The notes under the pieces are model-generated. The model did not search any database. It saw only the letters and a list, made by a program, of their open reading frames with translations, and was not told the origin of the DNA. 39,450 nucleotides of DNA from a virus: positions 1 to 39,450 of the IMG/VR virus record IMGVR_UViG_3300046530_000358; one strand, 5' to 3'. This document shows positions 12,682 through 20,244 of this stretch, one piece after another. The position numbers and the translations under genes were made by a program. Positions within the stretch are counted from its first letter, which is position 1; every line of letters starts with the position of its first letter.

Positions 12682-13403
12682 GCATTACATTGATGACTTT
12701 GGCGTGGAAAATGGACATGGCAACGCACGCCAAGATGGTCCTGCTCGCGCTTTGCGACAACGCTAACGACCAGGGAGAATGCTATCCGTCCGTCTCGATG
12801 CTGGCCGAAAAATGCAGCATGGCGGAAAGGAGCGTACAAAAGCACATTTCCGACATGGAATCGGCTGGCATTGTTGCGCGTGGATACCGGAATGGTCGCA
12901 GTACGCTGTACCAGATCAACCCCCGCAAACTGTGCACCCCTGCACCAAATGCACCCCTGCACCAAATGCACCCCACCCCCGCAACTGGTGCACCCACCCC
13001 CCCGCAACTGGTGCACCCCACCCCCGCAACTGGTGCACCCATAACCATCATAGAACCATCAATAGAACCATCAAGTAAACATAAACGCCGCGCCAAGCCG
13101 GCGTCAGATGATTTCTGCGTCGAGTCCGCGTTGCTTGCCGAAGGCGTCCTGCCGCAGACCGCGAAGGACTGGCTGGCATTCCGCAAGACCAAGCGTGCGG
13201 CGGTGTCGAAGACGGTCGTGGAGACGTTCGTGCGTGAGGCCGCCAAAGCCGGCATGACTTTGGAGGCCGTGCTTTCGCTGTGCCCCATGCGCGGCTGGAC
13301 CGGGTTCGAAGCCGACTGGGTTTTGCGGAGCCCACGCGGTGGTGGCGAGACGCGATTTGACGCAACCTCCCACGTCAACCGCAACCGCCCGGGCCAGCAA
13401 TGA
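12678..13403 (+). CDS. O-like replication initiation protein
   Basis: 241 aa from the ATG at 12678, overlapping the methyltransferase stop. Residues about 1-80 form a helix-turn-helix domain of the HTH_36/replication O type (AKMVLLALCDNANDQGECYP, SVSMLAEKCSMAERSVQKHI). A proline-rich linker (about 82-135) is encoded by an array of repeats and an AT-rich stretch. The C-terminal domain (about 145-225, with KDWLAFRKTKRA and MRGWTGFEADW) is common in phage replication proteins and may contact the helicase loader. The gene directly follows with a 4-bp overlap and looks P-like, giving a lambda O-P arrangement. The repeats inside the gene suggest the origin is there, as in lambda. Confidence 0.82.
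   Translation: MSITLMTLAWKMDMATHAKMVLLALCDNANDQGECYPSVSMLAEKCSMAERSVQKHISDMESAGIVARGYRNGRSTLYQINPRKLCTPAPNAPLHQMHPTPATGAPTPPQLVHPTPATGAPITIIEPSIEPSSKHKRRAKPASDDFCVESALLAEGVLPQTAKDWLAFRKTKRAAVSKTVVETFVREAAKAGMTLEAVLSLCPMRGWTGFEADWVLRSPRGGGETRFDATSHVNRNRPGQQ
12925..13040 (+). repeat. Iteron-like repeat array inside the O-like gene
   Basis: Three copies of GCAACTGGTGCACCC at 12981-12995, 13004-13018 and 13026-13040 (22-23 bp apart), a related copy at 12925-12939, and two perfect tandem 17-bp copies of TGCACCAAATGCACCCC at 12941-12957 and 12958-12974. All share the GGTGCA/TGCACC core. Regular spacing near two helical turns fits protein-binding iterons. Confidence 0.75.
13041..13086 (+). other. 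AT-rich stretch next to the iterons (candidate origin unwinding region)
   Basis: AT-rich in otherwise GC-rich DNA, with three copies of AACCATCA at 13043-13050, 13054-13061 and 13066-13073. In lambda, iterons inside gene O are followed by an AT-rich unwinding region; the order here is the same. It encodes ITIIEPSIEPSSKHK in the O-like linker. Confidence 0.55.
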
Positions 13404-14182
13404 GCAACTCCGCGATCACAGAAGCTGCTGGCACAGCCGTGACGCCGAGCACCGCGCCGGACTCGTCGTGGCTGAGCGTGCACCCTGCACTTGGGATTTC
13501 GCTGATGGATCATCTTTGGAATCGCCTTGACGGGGCCTATCCCAAAAAATGGCGGGAGAGCTTCCCGAGCAAGCAGTCCGTCGACAACTGGCGCGAAAGC
13601 TGGGTCGAGGCATTCGAAGAGGAAGGCGTACTGCCCGCCGACGTCAGCGTCGGCTTGAAGGAATGCCGCCGCCGGTTCGCCTGGCCGCCGTCCTGCGCCG
13701 AATTCATCCAGGCGTGCAAGCCGTTCATGGACCCGACAGCAGCCTATCACGAGGCCATCGATGGGTTGCAGGAACGGGGCAGGGGCGAGATGGGGACCTG
13801 GTCACATCCGGCGATCTTCTGGGCGACGACAGGCCTGTCGCGCGATCTGATGGAGCAGACGCACGCCATGGTCAAAGACCGCTGGGCCTCAGCGTTAAAG
13901 CGGCAGTTAGCGCGCGGCACATGGGAGCCGGTGCCGCCACCCCGGCTTCAGTTGCCGCCGCCGGAGCGGGGCGCGATGGCGAAGGAGTCGGCCGAGCAGT
14001 TCATGCGTGACGTCGGCGCCGCTGGCATTGGCAAGCCTCCAGTGGACGGAGTGGACCAAAAGCGATGGGCACGCCGCATTCTTGAGCGGGCGGCAAACGG
14101 CGACCAAAGCGTTACGCTGGCAGTGCTGCACAACGCCCAGGAAGCGCTAGGCCTGCGCAAGCGCCCGAACGCGTATTTCTGA
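13400..14182 (+). CDS. P-like replication protein (putative helicase loader)
   Basis: 260 aa, overlapping the O-like gene stop. The central part (WNRLDGAYPKKWRESFPSKQ, NWRESWVEAFEEEGV, GLKECRRRFAWPPSCAEFIQ) follows the pattern of phage lambda P-like proteins, which recruit the host DnaB helicase to the origin. The C-terminal region is proline-rich and then helical. Length is in the range of the family. The lambda-P assignment is from pattern and order (O then P) and could be a related but distinct replication protein. Confidence 0.7.
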   Translation: MSNSAITEAAGTAVTPSTAPDSSWLSVHPALGISLMDHLWNRLDGAYPKKWRESFPSKQSVDNWRESWVEAFEEEGVLPADVSVGLKECRRRFAWPPSCAEFIQACKPFMDPTAAYHEAIDGLQERGRGEMGTWSHPAIFWATTGLSRDLMEQTHAMVKDRWASALKRQLARGTWEPVPPPRLQLPPPERGAMAKESAEQFMRDVGAAGIGKPPVDGVDQKRWARRILERAANGDQSVTLAVLHNAQEALGLRKRPNAYF

Positions 14183-14203
14183 TTCAGTAGGAGGAGAGCA
14201 GTT

Positions 14204-15247
14204 TTGAGCATTGACGTTTGGCGTGTGGGCCGCATTTACCACTACCGGTTCCAGGTGAAGCCGTTCCGGCGCGTGCAGCGAAGCACCCGGCTGCGCGACA
14301 AGCAAAAGGCGCTGGTCGTGGCGGAGCGTGCCTACAGTGCGGCAGTGGCGCGCGCCAACGGCGGCAATCCGATACCGACGCTGATCGAGCTGATCAACGA
14401 ATGGCACCATGTGCACGCATGCCACTCCAGCGCGCACCACGTGCGCAGCATCAAGACTTTCACGAAACTTCACCTGTACGGCATGGGCGACCGGCTGGTG
14501 AGCGAGCTGGACACCATCACCGTCGAGCGCGCCCGCGCCCTGCATCTGAATGGTCGGGCCTTCTCCACTGCCAACCACTGGCTGCGCATCCTCAAGCTGC
14601 TGGTCAGCTGGGCGGTGAAACGCAAAATCCTCCCACGCCTGCCGTGGGACGTCGCGATGCTCAGCGTACAGAAGCGCCCGCGCGCCATTCTGCCCATGGC
14701 CGATGTCCTGTCGTGGTTCGAAGTGGTCGACCAGGCCGGCCGCGCCCCGGCGCTCAGCACCGCCGCCCGCTTGATGCTGTGGCTGGGCCTGCGTGAATCC
14801 GAGGTTATCACTGCCCGATGGGAATGGTTCGACTGGGAGCGCGCCACCTACACCCCGGGCCTAACCAAGGGGAGGGAGGCCGATGCGCTGCGCGTGCTGC
14901 CGCAATTGGCCGGCTACCTGGCGCCATTGCGAGCCACCGAAGGCCTCGTGGCCTGCCGCGCCGACGGCACTCCGTACGGCCCCGGCTTCATGCGCGACGT
15001 CATCCGTGTCGCCAACGCCGCATGCAAGATCAAGGGCATCACCCCGCACCGCCTGCGCGGCACGATCGCGACCTGGCTGTCCGAGAGCGGCACCCCGGCG
15101 CAAGACGTACAGGCTTTCCTGCGGCACAAAGACATCAGGACAACGATGGCCTACCTCGAAAAGAACATGGACCGCGTCAGCGCGGCGCAAGAAAAAATCG
15201 CCGAAAAAGCGGGTTTAACATGGCGAGAAAATGGCGAACAACTTTGA
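14204..15247 (+). CDS. Second tyrosine recombinase
   Basis: 347 aa, starting at a TTG (14204) with a strong AGGAGGAG ribosome site 7-8 bases before it. Domains: N-terminal arm/SAM-like region (about 1-155) and catalytic domain with all key residues: R197 (LGLRESEV), H282 and R285 (PHRLRG), H308 (LRHKD) and Y317. It is unlike the integrase at 1-1071 and lies on the opposite strand in the early operon, between the replication genes and a candidate late regulator. Possible roles: resolution of replicated concatemers or dimers, a second integration specificity, or excision. Nothing in the window shows which. The 118 bases after it hold no gene I can support. Confidence 0.9.
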   Translation: MSIDVWRVGRIYHYRFQVKPFRRVQRSTRLRDKQKALVVAERAYSAAVARANGGNPIPTLIELINEWHHVHACHSSAHHVRSIKTFTKLHLYGMGDRLVSELDTITVERARALHLNGRAFSTANHWLRILKLLVSWAVKRKILPRLPWDVAMLSVQKRPRAILPMADVLSWFEVVDQAGRAPALSTAARLMLWLGLRESEVITARWEWFDWERATYTPGLTKGREADALRVLPQLAGYLAPLRATEGLVACRADGTPYGPGFMRDVIRVANAACKIKGITPHRLRGTIATWLSESGTPAQDVQAFLRHKDIRTTMAYLEKNMDRVSAAQEKIAEKAGLTWRENGEQL

Positions 15248-15365
15248 ATGGAACCTTATGGATACTGGAACCCATGATTATTGAGGATCATCAGAAACAA
15301 ACCAGCCCGGCGCCGCAGAAGTGCTGGCAAGAAGACAAGAACCAACTGCCAAACGAGGGATCATC

Positions 15366-15761
15366 ATGCTGCAGCGAGTGAAAAAACAAGATGTACAGGC
15401 CGATGCCTGGGTTCGTCCGGAACCGCTAGACTACTGCTTGGCCGTCTGGAAGGATTGGATGGCCAGCACAGGTCAGCGTAACCTCGGCGCCCGGATCATG
15501 GGCGGCCTGGTTGGGGAGTCCGACGGCCACGGCCAAGACCTGCACGAGGCCCAGCACAGCCATGACATGCAGATTGCTGCAGCGACCGACGCTATGATTG
15601 ATAGCCTGGACCGCATTCACGTCTGGGCGATCTACGCTAGTTGCCGTATCGCCACCGCCTGGCGCTTCCCGAATGCTGACTTGGTCACGACCGCCGCCGA
15701 TGCCCGCGCCGAGCTGATCATTAAATTGAAAAAAAATGAGTGCACCCGGAATTTGTTCTGA
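15366..15761 (+). CDS. Putative Q-type late antiterminator
   Basis: 131 aa from ATG 15366 with a GAGGGA ribosome site. The C-terminal part (DSLDRIHVWAIYASCRIATA, WRFPNADLVTTAADARAELI, then IKLKKNECTRNLF) resembles a group of small phage proteins found just before the late genes that are annotated as antitermination or RinA-like regulators: a WRFPN motif followed by a helix and an ATxxxF-like end. The family link is from memory of the pattern and is weak alone. It is strengthened by the promoter-terminator pair at 16316-16412, which is what a Q-type factor acts on. The alternative is an unrelated small phage protein. Confidence 0.5.
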   Translation: MLQRVKKQDVQADAWVRPEPLDYCLAVWKDWMASTGQRNLGARIMGGLVGESDGHGQDLHEAQHSHDMQIAAATDAMIDSLDRIHVWAIYASCRIATAWRFPNADLVTTAADARAELIIKLKKNECTRNLF

Positions 15762-15774
15762 TTTCCCATCTAAG

Positions 15775-15803
15775 TTGCGTCCCACGGGAAATTAAGTTAT
15801 TGT
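15775..15803 (+). promoter_or_regulatory. Candidate sigma-70 promoter before the 15833 gene
   Basis: TTGCGT (15775-15780), 17-bp spacer, TATTGT (15798-15803) in a locally AT-rich intergenic stretch directly before the gene at 15833. Confidence 0.4.
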
Positions 15804-15832
15804 TTATATAACCAAATTAAATAGGGATCGCA

Positions 15833-16303
15833 ATGAATAATTTTATTAATCGAAGCATATGGGCAAAGACCGCTGCGGAAATTGATGACTTCGCGCAGCG
15901 GTTGGTGGAGGTGTTGTGCGCGGACGAAGAAGGCAACTCTAAGCCCTCCGTTCGGTTTGCCGTCGTTCCCGATGACCCCCAGTCTTTTGACGCTTGCGCT
16001 CACCGGGTGACAATCCGTTTCGAGTTGGTGCACGCAGTCTTTGAGGCGCCATTGAATGCCGGCGGCGACTCGCTGGTCGGCCGGTACAATGCATTTGTCG
16101 TTGATAAAAAAGGGGACTTGAGTGGTCGTGATGGCGGTTTCACCATATTCCCACCGAAGGATATCCTCTTGGATGATAAGTCGCATTTGACGCTTACACA
16201 GGCACCTAGCCCTTACGAGAAGGGGTATTTGCGCGACATCATTGCGCGCACGGTTCTTGATGTTGTGCAAGCCAGCCTGCCAAAAATAGGCAATCGCGCT
16301 TGA
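15833..16303 (+). CDS. Hypothetical protein, 156 aa
   Basis: I recognise no family. It is soluble, with no signal or membrane segment, and has mixed alpha/beta character (VRFAVVPDDPQSFDACAHRV; GRYNAFVVDKKGDLSGRDGG). Start ATG 15833 with a GGGA ribosome site. It stands alone between an AT-rich promoter-like region and the late promoter, with apparently its own promoter, so it may be a moron-type gene expressed independently of the late operon. Confidence 0.65.
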   Translation: MNNFINRSIWAKTAAEIDDFAQRLVEVLCADEEGNSKPSVRFAVVPDDPQSFDACAHRVTIRFELVHAVFEAPLNAGGDSLVGRYNAFVVDKKGDLSGRDGGFTIFPPKDILLDDKSHLTLTQAPSPYEKGYLRDIIARTVLDVVQASLPKIGNRA

Positions 16304-16315
16304 GCATAAAAGAAC

Positions 16316-16345
16316 TTGCGCTAGCATTTCTTTTTAAGTTATAGT
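16316..16345 (+). promoter_or_regulatory. Late promoter (pR'-like)
   Basis: TTGCGC (16316-16321), 18-bp T-rich spacer, TATAGT (16340-16345). Transcription would start near 16352 and meet a strong terminator at 16382. All packaging, head, tail and lysis genes lie downstream on the same strand. Confidence 0.68.
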
Positions 16346-16381
16346 TGCTGCACACGGGGATTCGCTCGCCCGGAGAAAAGT

Positions 16382-16412
16382 AAGCCCACCACCGCAAGGT
16401 CGTGGGCTTTTT
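16382..16412 (+). terminator. Intrinsic terminator just after the late promoter (tR'-like)
   Basis: Stem AAGCCCAC/GTGGGCTT extended by an inner ACC-GCAA-GGT (GNRA loop), followed by TTT. Only about 30 bases from the predicted start of transcription, so late expression must depend on antitermination. Confidence 0.82.
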
Positions 16413-16440
16413 GCATTGGCGCACTGATTGCGAGGCTGCC

Positions 16441-16614
16441 ATGACCGACACGACGCACCCTTCCAAGGAAACCGTCCGCGAGTACATGGAGCGCAGGACT
16501 CACGCGCCGATGGACCCGCCGCCAACGCCCGACGAGATCCGCCGGCAGCTTGGTTGGCACCTGATCCCCGAGAGCCGCAGGCCACTATGCAGACCATCCA
16601 CCGACGCGACCTGA
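16441..16614 (+). CDS. Small hypothetical protein, 57 aa
   Basis: MTDTTHPSKETVREYMERRT and a proline-rich second half (MDPPPTPDEIRRQLGWHLIP). Soluble, unknown. GAGG lies before the ATG. Overlaps the next gene by 28 bases. First gene after the late promoter-terminator. Confidence 0.5.
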   Translation: MTDTTHPSKETVREYMERRTHAPMDPPPTPDEIRRQLGWHLIPESRRPLCRPSTDAT

Positions 16615-16781
16615 TCATCCGGGCTGTTCGAAGTGGTGATCGTACGCGCATTGACCAGTTGGTTGAGCGCTTGGCCGACGCGGAGCGGGCGTTGCAGATC
16701 TTACATGCCAAAGGCTACGGCGCGACAGGCATGACGGCCAGCGCCACCGCCGCTCAAGTTCCCAACTACACCAAGCCCTGA
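16587..16781 (+). CDS. Small hypothetical protein, 64 aa
   Basis: MQTIHRRDLIIRAVRSGDRT opens a charged helical protein with a second helix (RIDQLVERLADAERALQILH) and an Ala/Thr-rich tail. No family recognised. It begins inside the preceding gene and ends 11 bases before the next ATG, which has AAGGAAG as its ribosome site. Confidence 0.5.
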   Translation: MQTIHRRDLIIRAVRSGDRTRIDQLVERLADAERALQILHAKGYGATGMTASATAAQVPNYTKP

Positions 16782-16792
16782 AGGAAGACATC

Positions 16793-16954
16793 ATGTTCGG
16801 ACTACTGAAATCAGTTGTTGGCCTGGCTACCGACGTGGTGCAGGTTGCGGTCGCTCCGGTCGAGATCGTTGCCGACCTGGCTGGCGCCGCCGTCAAGCCC
16901 GTCTCCGAAGCCGCCAGGGCGCTAGTCGCCGATGTCAAGAGTCTGAAGGACTGA
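16793..16954 (+). CDS. Small hydrophobic phage protein, 53 aa
   Basis: MFGLLKSVVGLATDVVQVAV then APVEIVADLAGAAVKPVSEA and a charged end. The first 30 residues are strongly amphipathic or hydrophobic and may lie on a membrane; similar 'MFGLLK...' proteins are common in betaproteobacterial phages but have no known function. Good ribosome site (GGAAG). Two bases separate it from the next ATG. Confidence 0.6.
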   Translation: MFGLLKSVVGLATDVVQVAVAPVEIVADLAGAAVKPVSEAARALVADVKSLKD

Positions 16955-16956
16955 CC

Positions 16957-17538
16957 ATGCGCATATCGTCCGACAGCAGTAGTCCCGACTATCGCTCGGA
17001 TTACATGGGCGCCGCTGTGTATTTGAACGGGCAGCTGCTTGAGCGCGTGATGGCAGCCGACGATATTGCGGGTGAGGTAACGCTTGCCAGCCTGAACGAG
17101 TTGGGAAACGTTTATCTGGTCGATGGTGACCGGATCGCCACCGAAGTGCGCAAAGGTGCAGTGCAGATCGTGAAGTATGGATCCTGGCAGGGCGCCAAGG
17201 ACATCGGCTTCGATGCATGGATGCGTGAGCGCACCGATCGCGCCCACGCTGCGTACATGGCCGGCCACGCTGCCGGCGGAATCGACTATGCCGCCAAGCA
17301 GCGCGCCGAGCCCGGCAGTCCCGCGCCCACTGAGCTCACTCTTGCCATCGGTCGACTCAACGGTGCCCCGATCAAGGAGGTAGTTGCCGGCAGCGAAACT
17401 TGGAAGTCCATCAAGGCCTATAAGCTCTGGCTTCAGGGCGCCGGGTATCGGCCTTGCGACCACGACTATCAGCAAGACCGATTTGGTCCGGCTGGGCAGT
17501 ACATCTGCCTGTACTGCCGCGATATCAAGACGCAGTAG
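16957..17538 (+). CDS. Hypothetical protein, 193 aa
   Basis: No family recognised. It has a beta-rich N-terminal part (GAAVYLNGQLLERVMAADDI, then LNELGNVYLVDGDRIATEVR), a helical middle, and a C-terminus with C and H residues (YRPCDHDYQQ ... YICLYCRD) that could hold a zinc ion. It precedes the HNH endonuclease by 3 bases and lies before the packaging genes. Confidence 0.6.
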   Translation: MRISSDSSSPDYRSDYMGAAVYLNGQLLERVMAADDIAGEVTLASLNELGNVYLVDGDRIATEVRKGAVQIVKYGSWQGAKDIGFDAWMRERTDRAHAAYMAGHAAGGIDYAAKQRAEPGSPAPTELTLAIGRLNGAPIKEVVAGSETWKSIKAYKLWLQGAGYRPCDHDYQQDRFGPAGQYICLYCRDIKTQ

Positions 17539-17541
17539 CTC

Positions 17542-17931
17542 ATGGGTCGCCTTCAGAACCTGAAGACCCGGATCGCATCAGCACCGGCCCGACTGGCGAC
17601 GATGCAGCCCGGTAGTTGGCGCACCAACAAGACAAGCAGTACCGCACGCGGCTACGGCTACAAGTGGCAGCAGGCACGCGCCGGCTACTTGGTGCTGCAT
17701 CCGTTCTGCGCATACTGCTTGCGCGAGGCGGGCATCAGCTACGACCAGGAGGCCGTGAGCATCGGCCTCCAATGCACGCGCGCTGGCATCGGCCTGCCGT
17801 ATGCCCAGGTAGTCGATCACGCGACGCCGCACCGAGGCGACATGAAGCTGTTCTGGGACTCGGCCAACTGGCAGTCGCTATGCTCGACACACCACAGCCG
17901 CGACAAGCAGCGCGAGGAAGCGCAGGGCTGA
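17542..17931 (+). CDS. HNH endonuclease
   Basis: 129 aa. HNH fold features: PFCAYCLREAG (zinc Cys pair), a VVDHATPHR motif with the first His, an SANWQSLC segment with the Asn, and the closing CSTHHSRDK with Cys and His. In HK97-like phages an HNH protein next to the terminase (gp74) is needed for DNA packaging and cos cleavage. Here it is directly upstream of the terminase genes, fitting that role. Length is typical. Confidence 0.9.
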   Translation: MGRLQNLKTRIASAPARLATMQPGSWRTNKTSSTARGYGYKWQQARAGYLVLHPFCAYCLREAGISYDQEAVSIGLQCTRAGIGLPYAQVVDHATPHRGDMKLFWDSANWQSLCSTHHSRDKQREEAQG

Positions 17932-18017
17932 AGGAGCAAACCAGACCTCGTTCGACGCACCACGGGGCTGCGGCAAGGCGGCAGAGGCATTGACGAAGGG
18001 GCCGAAGGGCCGAAAAG

Positions 18018-18051
18018 GGAGGGGGTGGTCGAAAGTCTGGCCGCCCCCTCC
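18018..18051 (+). other. GC-rich inverted repeat before terminase; candidate cos region
   Basis: Arms GGAGGGGG (18018-18025) and CCCCCTCC (18044-18051), 18 bases apart, within the 178-bp gap between the HNH gene and the small terminase. No T tract follows. In cos-type phages the packaging site lies here. The cut site itself cannot be seen. Confidence 0.35.
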
Positions 18052-18109
18052 GTCTAGACCGCATGTACTCTCACGTACAGATTATTTCCCTCGATAGGAG
18101 GTCGTGTTA

Positions 18110-18571
18110 ATGGAGTTAACTGGCAAACACCGGGCGTTCGCGGTCGCTCGCCTTGCCGGAAAGTCCAAAAAGGACGCGGCAATCGCTGCCGGGTACAGCG
18201 CGAAGACCGCAGGGCCGGCAGGAACGAGGTTGGCCAAGATTCCGCAGATCGCGGAATTCATCGCAAAGTACCAAAAGCCTGAAGCGGGGCCGCTGCCGCC
18301 GCCTCCGCCAGCGAAACCGGTCCCAACGTTTGACGTCAACACCGCGATCATGTTCTCGGACCCTAAGAATTTCCTGCTGGCGGCCATGAACGATCCGGCG
18401 GCGCCCGGCGCGCTACGTGTGGACGCCGCCAAGGCATTGATGCCGTTCATGCATAAGAAGGTAGGTGAAGTCGGCAAGAAGGAAGAAGCTGCCGCCGCAG
18501 CCAAGAAAGCGGCAAATAAATTTGCCGTTAGCGCGCCACCTAAACTGGTGGTCAACAACGGGAAGAAATGA
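18110..18571 (+). CDS. Terminase small subunit
   Basis: 153 aa, DNA-recognition subunit of the packaging motor. The N-terminus has the terminase_2-like pattern: LTGKHRAFAVARLAGKSKKD then AAIAAGYSAKTAGPAGTRLA, a helix-turn-helix with the GYS motif. A proline-rich linker (PLPPPPPAKPVP) and a basic, Ala/Lys-rich C-terminus follow. ATG 18110 has GGAGG 8 bases before it; a GTG 6 bases upstream is too close to that site. The stop overlaps the large subunit start. Confidence 0.9.
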   Translation: MELTGKHRAFAVARLAGKSKKDAAIAAGYSAKTAGPAGTRLAKIPQIAEFIAKYQKPEAGPLPPPPPAKPVPTFDVNTAIMFSDPKNFLLAAMNDPAAPGALRVDAAKALMPFMHKKVGEVGKKEEAAAAAKKAANKFAVSAPPKLVVNNGKK

Positions 18572-20244
18572 TGGAATGGTCGACCGCGTGCACGGACTGG
18601 GAAGCCCGGCTGATGGCGCGCACCTCGATCATCCCGGCGCCGATTTATCCGGAGGAAGCGGCGCGTGCATTGGCGATCTTTAAACAGCTGCGCATCGTGG
18701 ATGCGCCCGGTAGCCCGACCTTCGGCGAGGCCTGCGACGCATGGGTATTCGATTTCGTTGCCGCGATCTTCGGGTCATACGACGCTGAAAGCGGTCGTCG
18801 CCTGATCAAGGAGGCTTTCCTCCTGATCCCGAAGAAAAATAGTAAGAGCACTATCGCAGCCGGCATCATGGTAACGGCCCTGATCCTCAACTGGCGCGAG
18901 CTGGCTGAGCTGATCATCCTGGCGCCAACGATTGAGATCGCGAACAACGCGTTCGCGCCGGCGCGCGGCATGATCCGCGCCGACGATGATCTTCAGGAGT
19001 TGCTGCAGGTGCAGGAGCACATCCGAACGATCACCCACCGGACGACTGGCGCAACGCTGAAGGTGGTTGCCGCCGACAATGACACTGTCGGCGGAAAGAA
19101 AGCGGCATGGGTGCTGATCGATGAGGAATGGATTTTCGGTAAGCGAGCCAACGCGGAAAATATGTTTCGCGAAGCGATTGGTGGCTTGGCGTCGCGCCCC
19201 GAGGGCATCGTCATAAAGCTAAGCACGCAGTCGGACGAGCCGCCGGCGGGCATTTTCAAACAGGACCTGCAATACGCCCGCGATGTCCGCGATGGCAAGA
19301 TCATCGACAAGAATTTCCTGCCGGTTATCTACGAGTACCCGCTTGCAATGGTCAAGAGTAAAGCGTACTTAGAAGAAAAGCATTTCGGAGTGGTCAATCC
19401 GAATCTGAATTTTTCGGTGGACGTAGAGTTTTTGCTGCGCGAGCTTGCGAAAGCGCGGCTCGCCGGTGAGGAGTCGCTGCGTGGCTTCCTGGCGAAGCAC
19501 TTCAACATCGAAATCGGCCTGAATCTACGGTCGGATCGCTGGGCTGGCGCTGACTTTTGGGAAGCGCAGGCCCGCGTCCTCACGCTGGAATCGCTTCTGG
19601 CACGCAGCGAGGTAGCGGTGGTAGGCGTTGATGGCGGCGGCCTGGATGACCTGCTGGGCTTGGCGGTGATCGGCCGTGAGCGCGGCACCCGGCGCTGGCT
19701 ACTGTGGGCACACGCTTGGGCGCACAAGATTGTCCTGACGCGGCGGACCGAGATCGCGTCGATGCTGCTCGGGTTCAAGGCGGATGGGGACCTAACCATC
19801 GTAGAGCGACCTGGTGATGATGTGATTGAGGTCGCGGATCTAATCTGCAAGGTCCGCGACTCAGGTCTGCTGCCGGAAGAAAAATCCATCGGGGTTGACG
19901 CTGCCGGTATCGGTGACATCGTCGACGAGCTGACCGCGCCGGAGCGCGGCTTCACGATGGAGCAAATCATCGGCGTATCCCAAGGATGGCGGCTCGGTGG
20001 TGCTATTAAAACGACGGAGCGGAAAGTCGCCGGCGGCGAAATCGAGCACGCCGGGCGACCGATGATGGCGTGGTGTGTTGGCAATGCAAAGGTCGAGCCG
20101 AAGGGGAACGCCATTTTGATAACCAAGCAAGCATCGGGCTCGGCAAAGATCGACCCACTGATGGCTGCGTTTAATGCGGTGTCGCTTATTTCGCTGAACC
20201 CAGAGGCACAAGCCTCATCTGAACCTGGAATTATGATCCTATGA
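18568..20244 (+). CDS. Terminase large subunit
   Basis: 558 aa ATPase-nuclease of the packaging motor, HK97/terminase_1 type. Walker A-like LLIPKKNSKST (about 86-96), Walker B AAWVLIDEEW (about 184-193), and nuclease Asp residues in VVGVDGGGLDDL, IGVDAAGIGDIVD and KIDPLMAAFNA. The start is ATG 18568 (ATGATGG, overlapping the TerS stop). The stop overlaps the portal start (ATGA). Full length. Confidence 0.96.
   Translation: MMEWSTACTDWEARLMARTSIIPAPIYPEEAARALAIFKQLRIVDAPGSPTFGEACDAWVFDFVAAIFGSYDAESGRRLIKEAFLLIPKKNSKSTIAAGIMVTALILNWRELAELIILAPTIEIANNAFAPARGMIRADDDLQELLQVQEHIRTITHRTTGATLKVVAADNDTVGGKKAAWVLIDEEWIFGKRANAENMFREAIGGLASRPEGIVIKLSTQSDEPPAGIFKQDLQYARDVRDGKIIDKNFLPVIYEYPLAMVKSKAYLEEKHFGVVNPNLNFSVDVEFLLRELAKARLAGEESLRGFLAKHFNIEIGLNLRSDRWAGADFWEAQARVLTLESLLARSEVAVVGVDGGGLDDLLGLAVIGRERGTRRWLLWAHAWAHKIVLTRRTEIASMLLGFKADGDLTIVERPGDDVIEVADLICKVRDSGLLPEEKSIGVDAAGIGDIVDELTAPERGFTMEQIIGVSQGWRLGGAIKTTERKVAGGEIEHAGRPMMAWCVGNAKVEPKGNAILITKQASGSAKIDPLMAAFNAVSLISLNPEAQASSEPGIMIL

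Noticed and set aside
12925-13040. CRISPR-like array
   Set aside because: The repeats are 15-17 bp with almost no spacer variety and lie inside a coding gene; origin iterons fit better.
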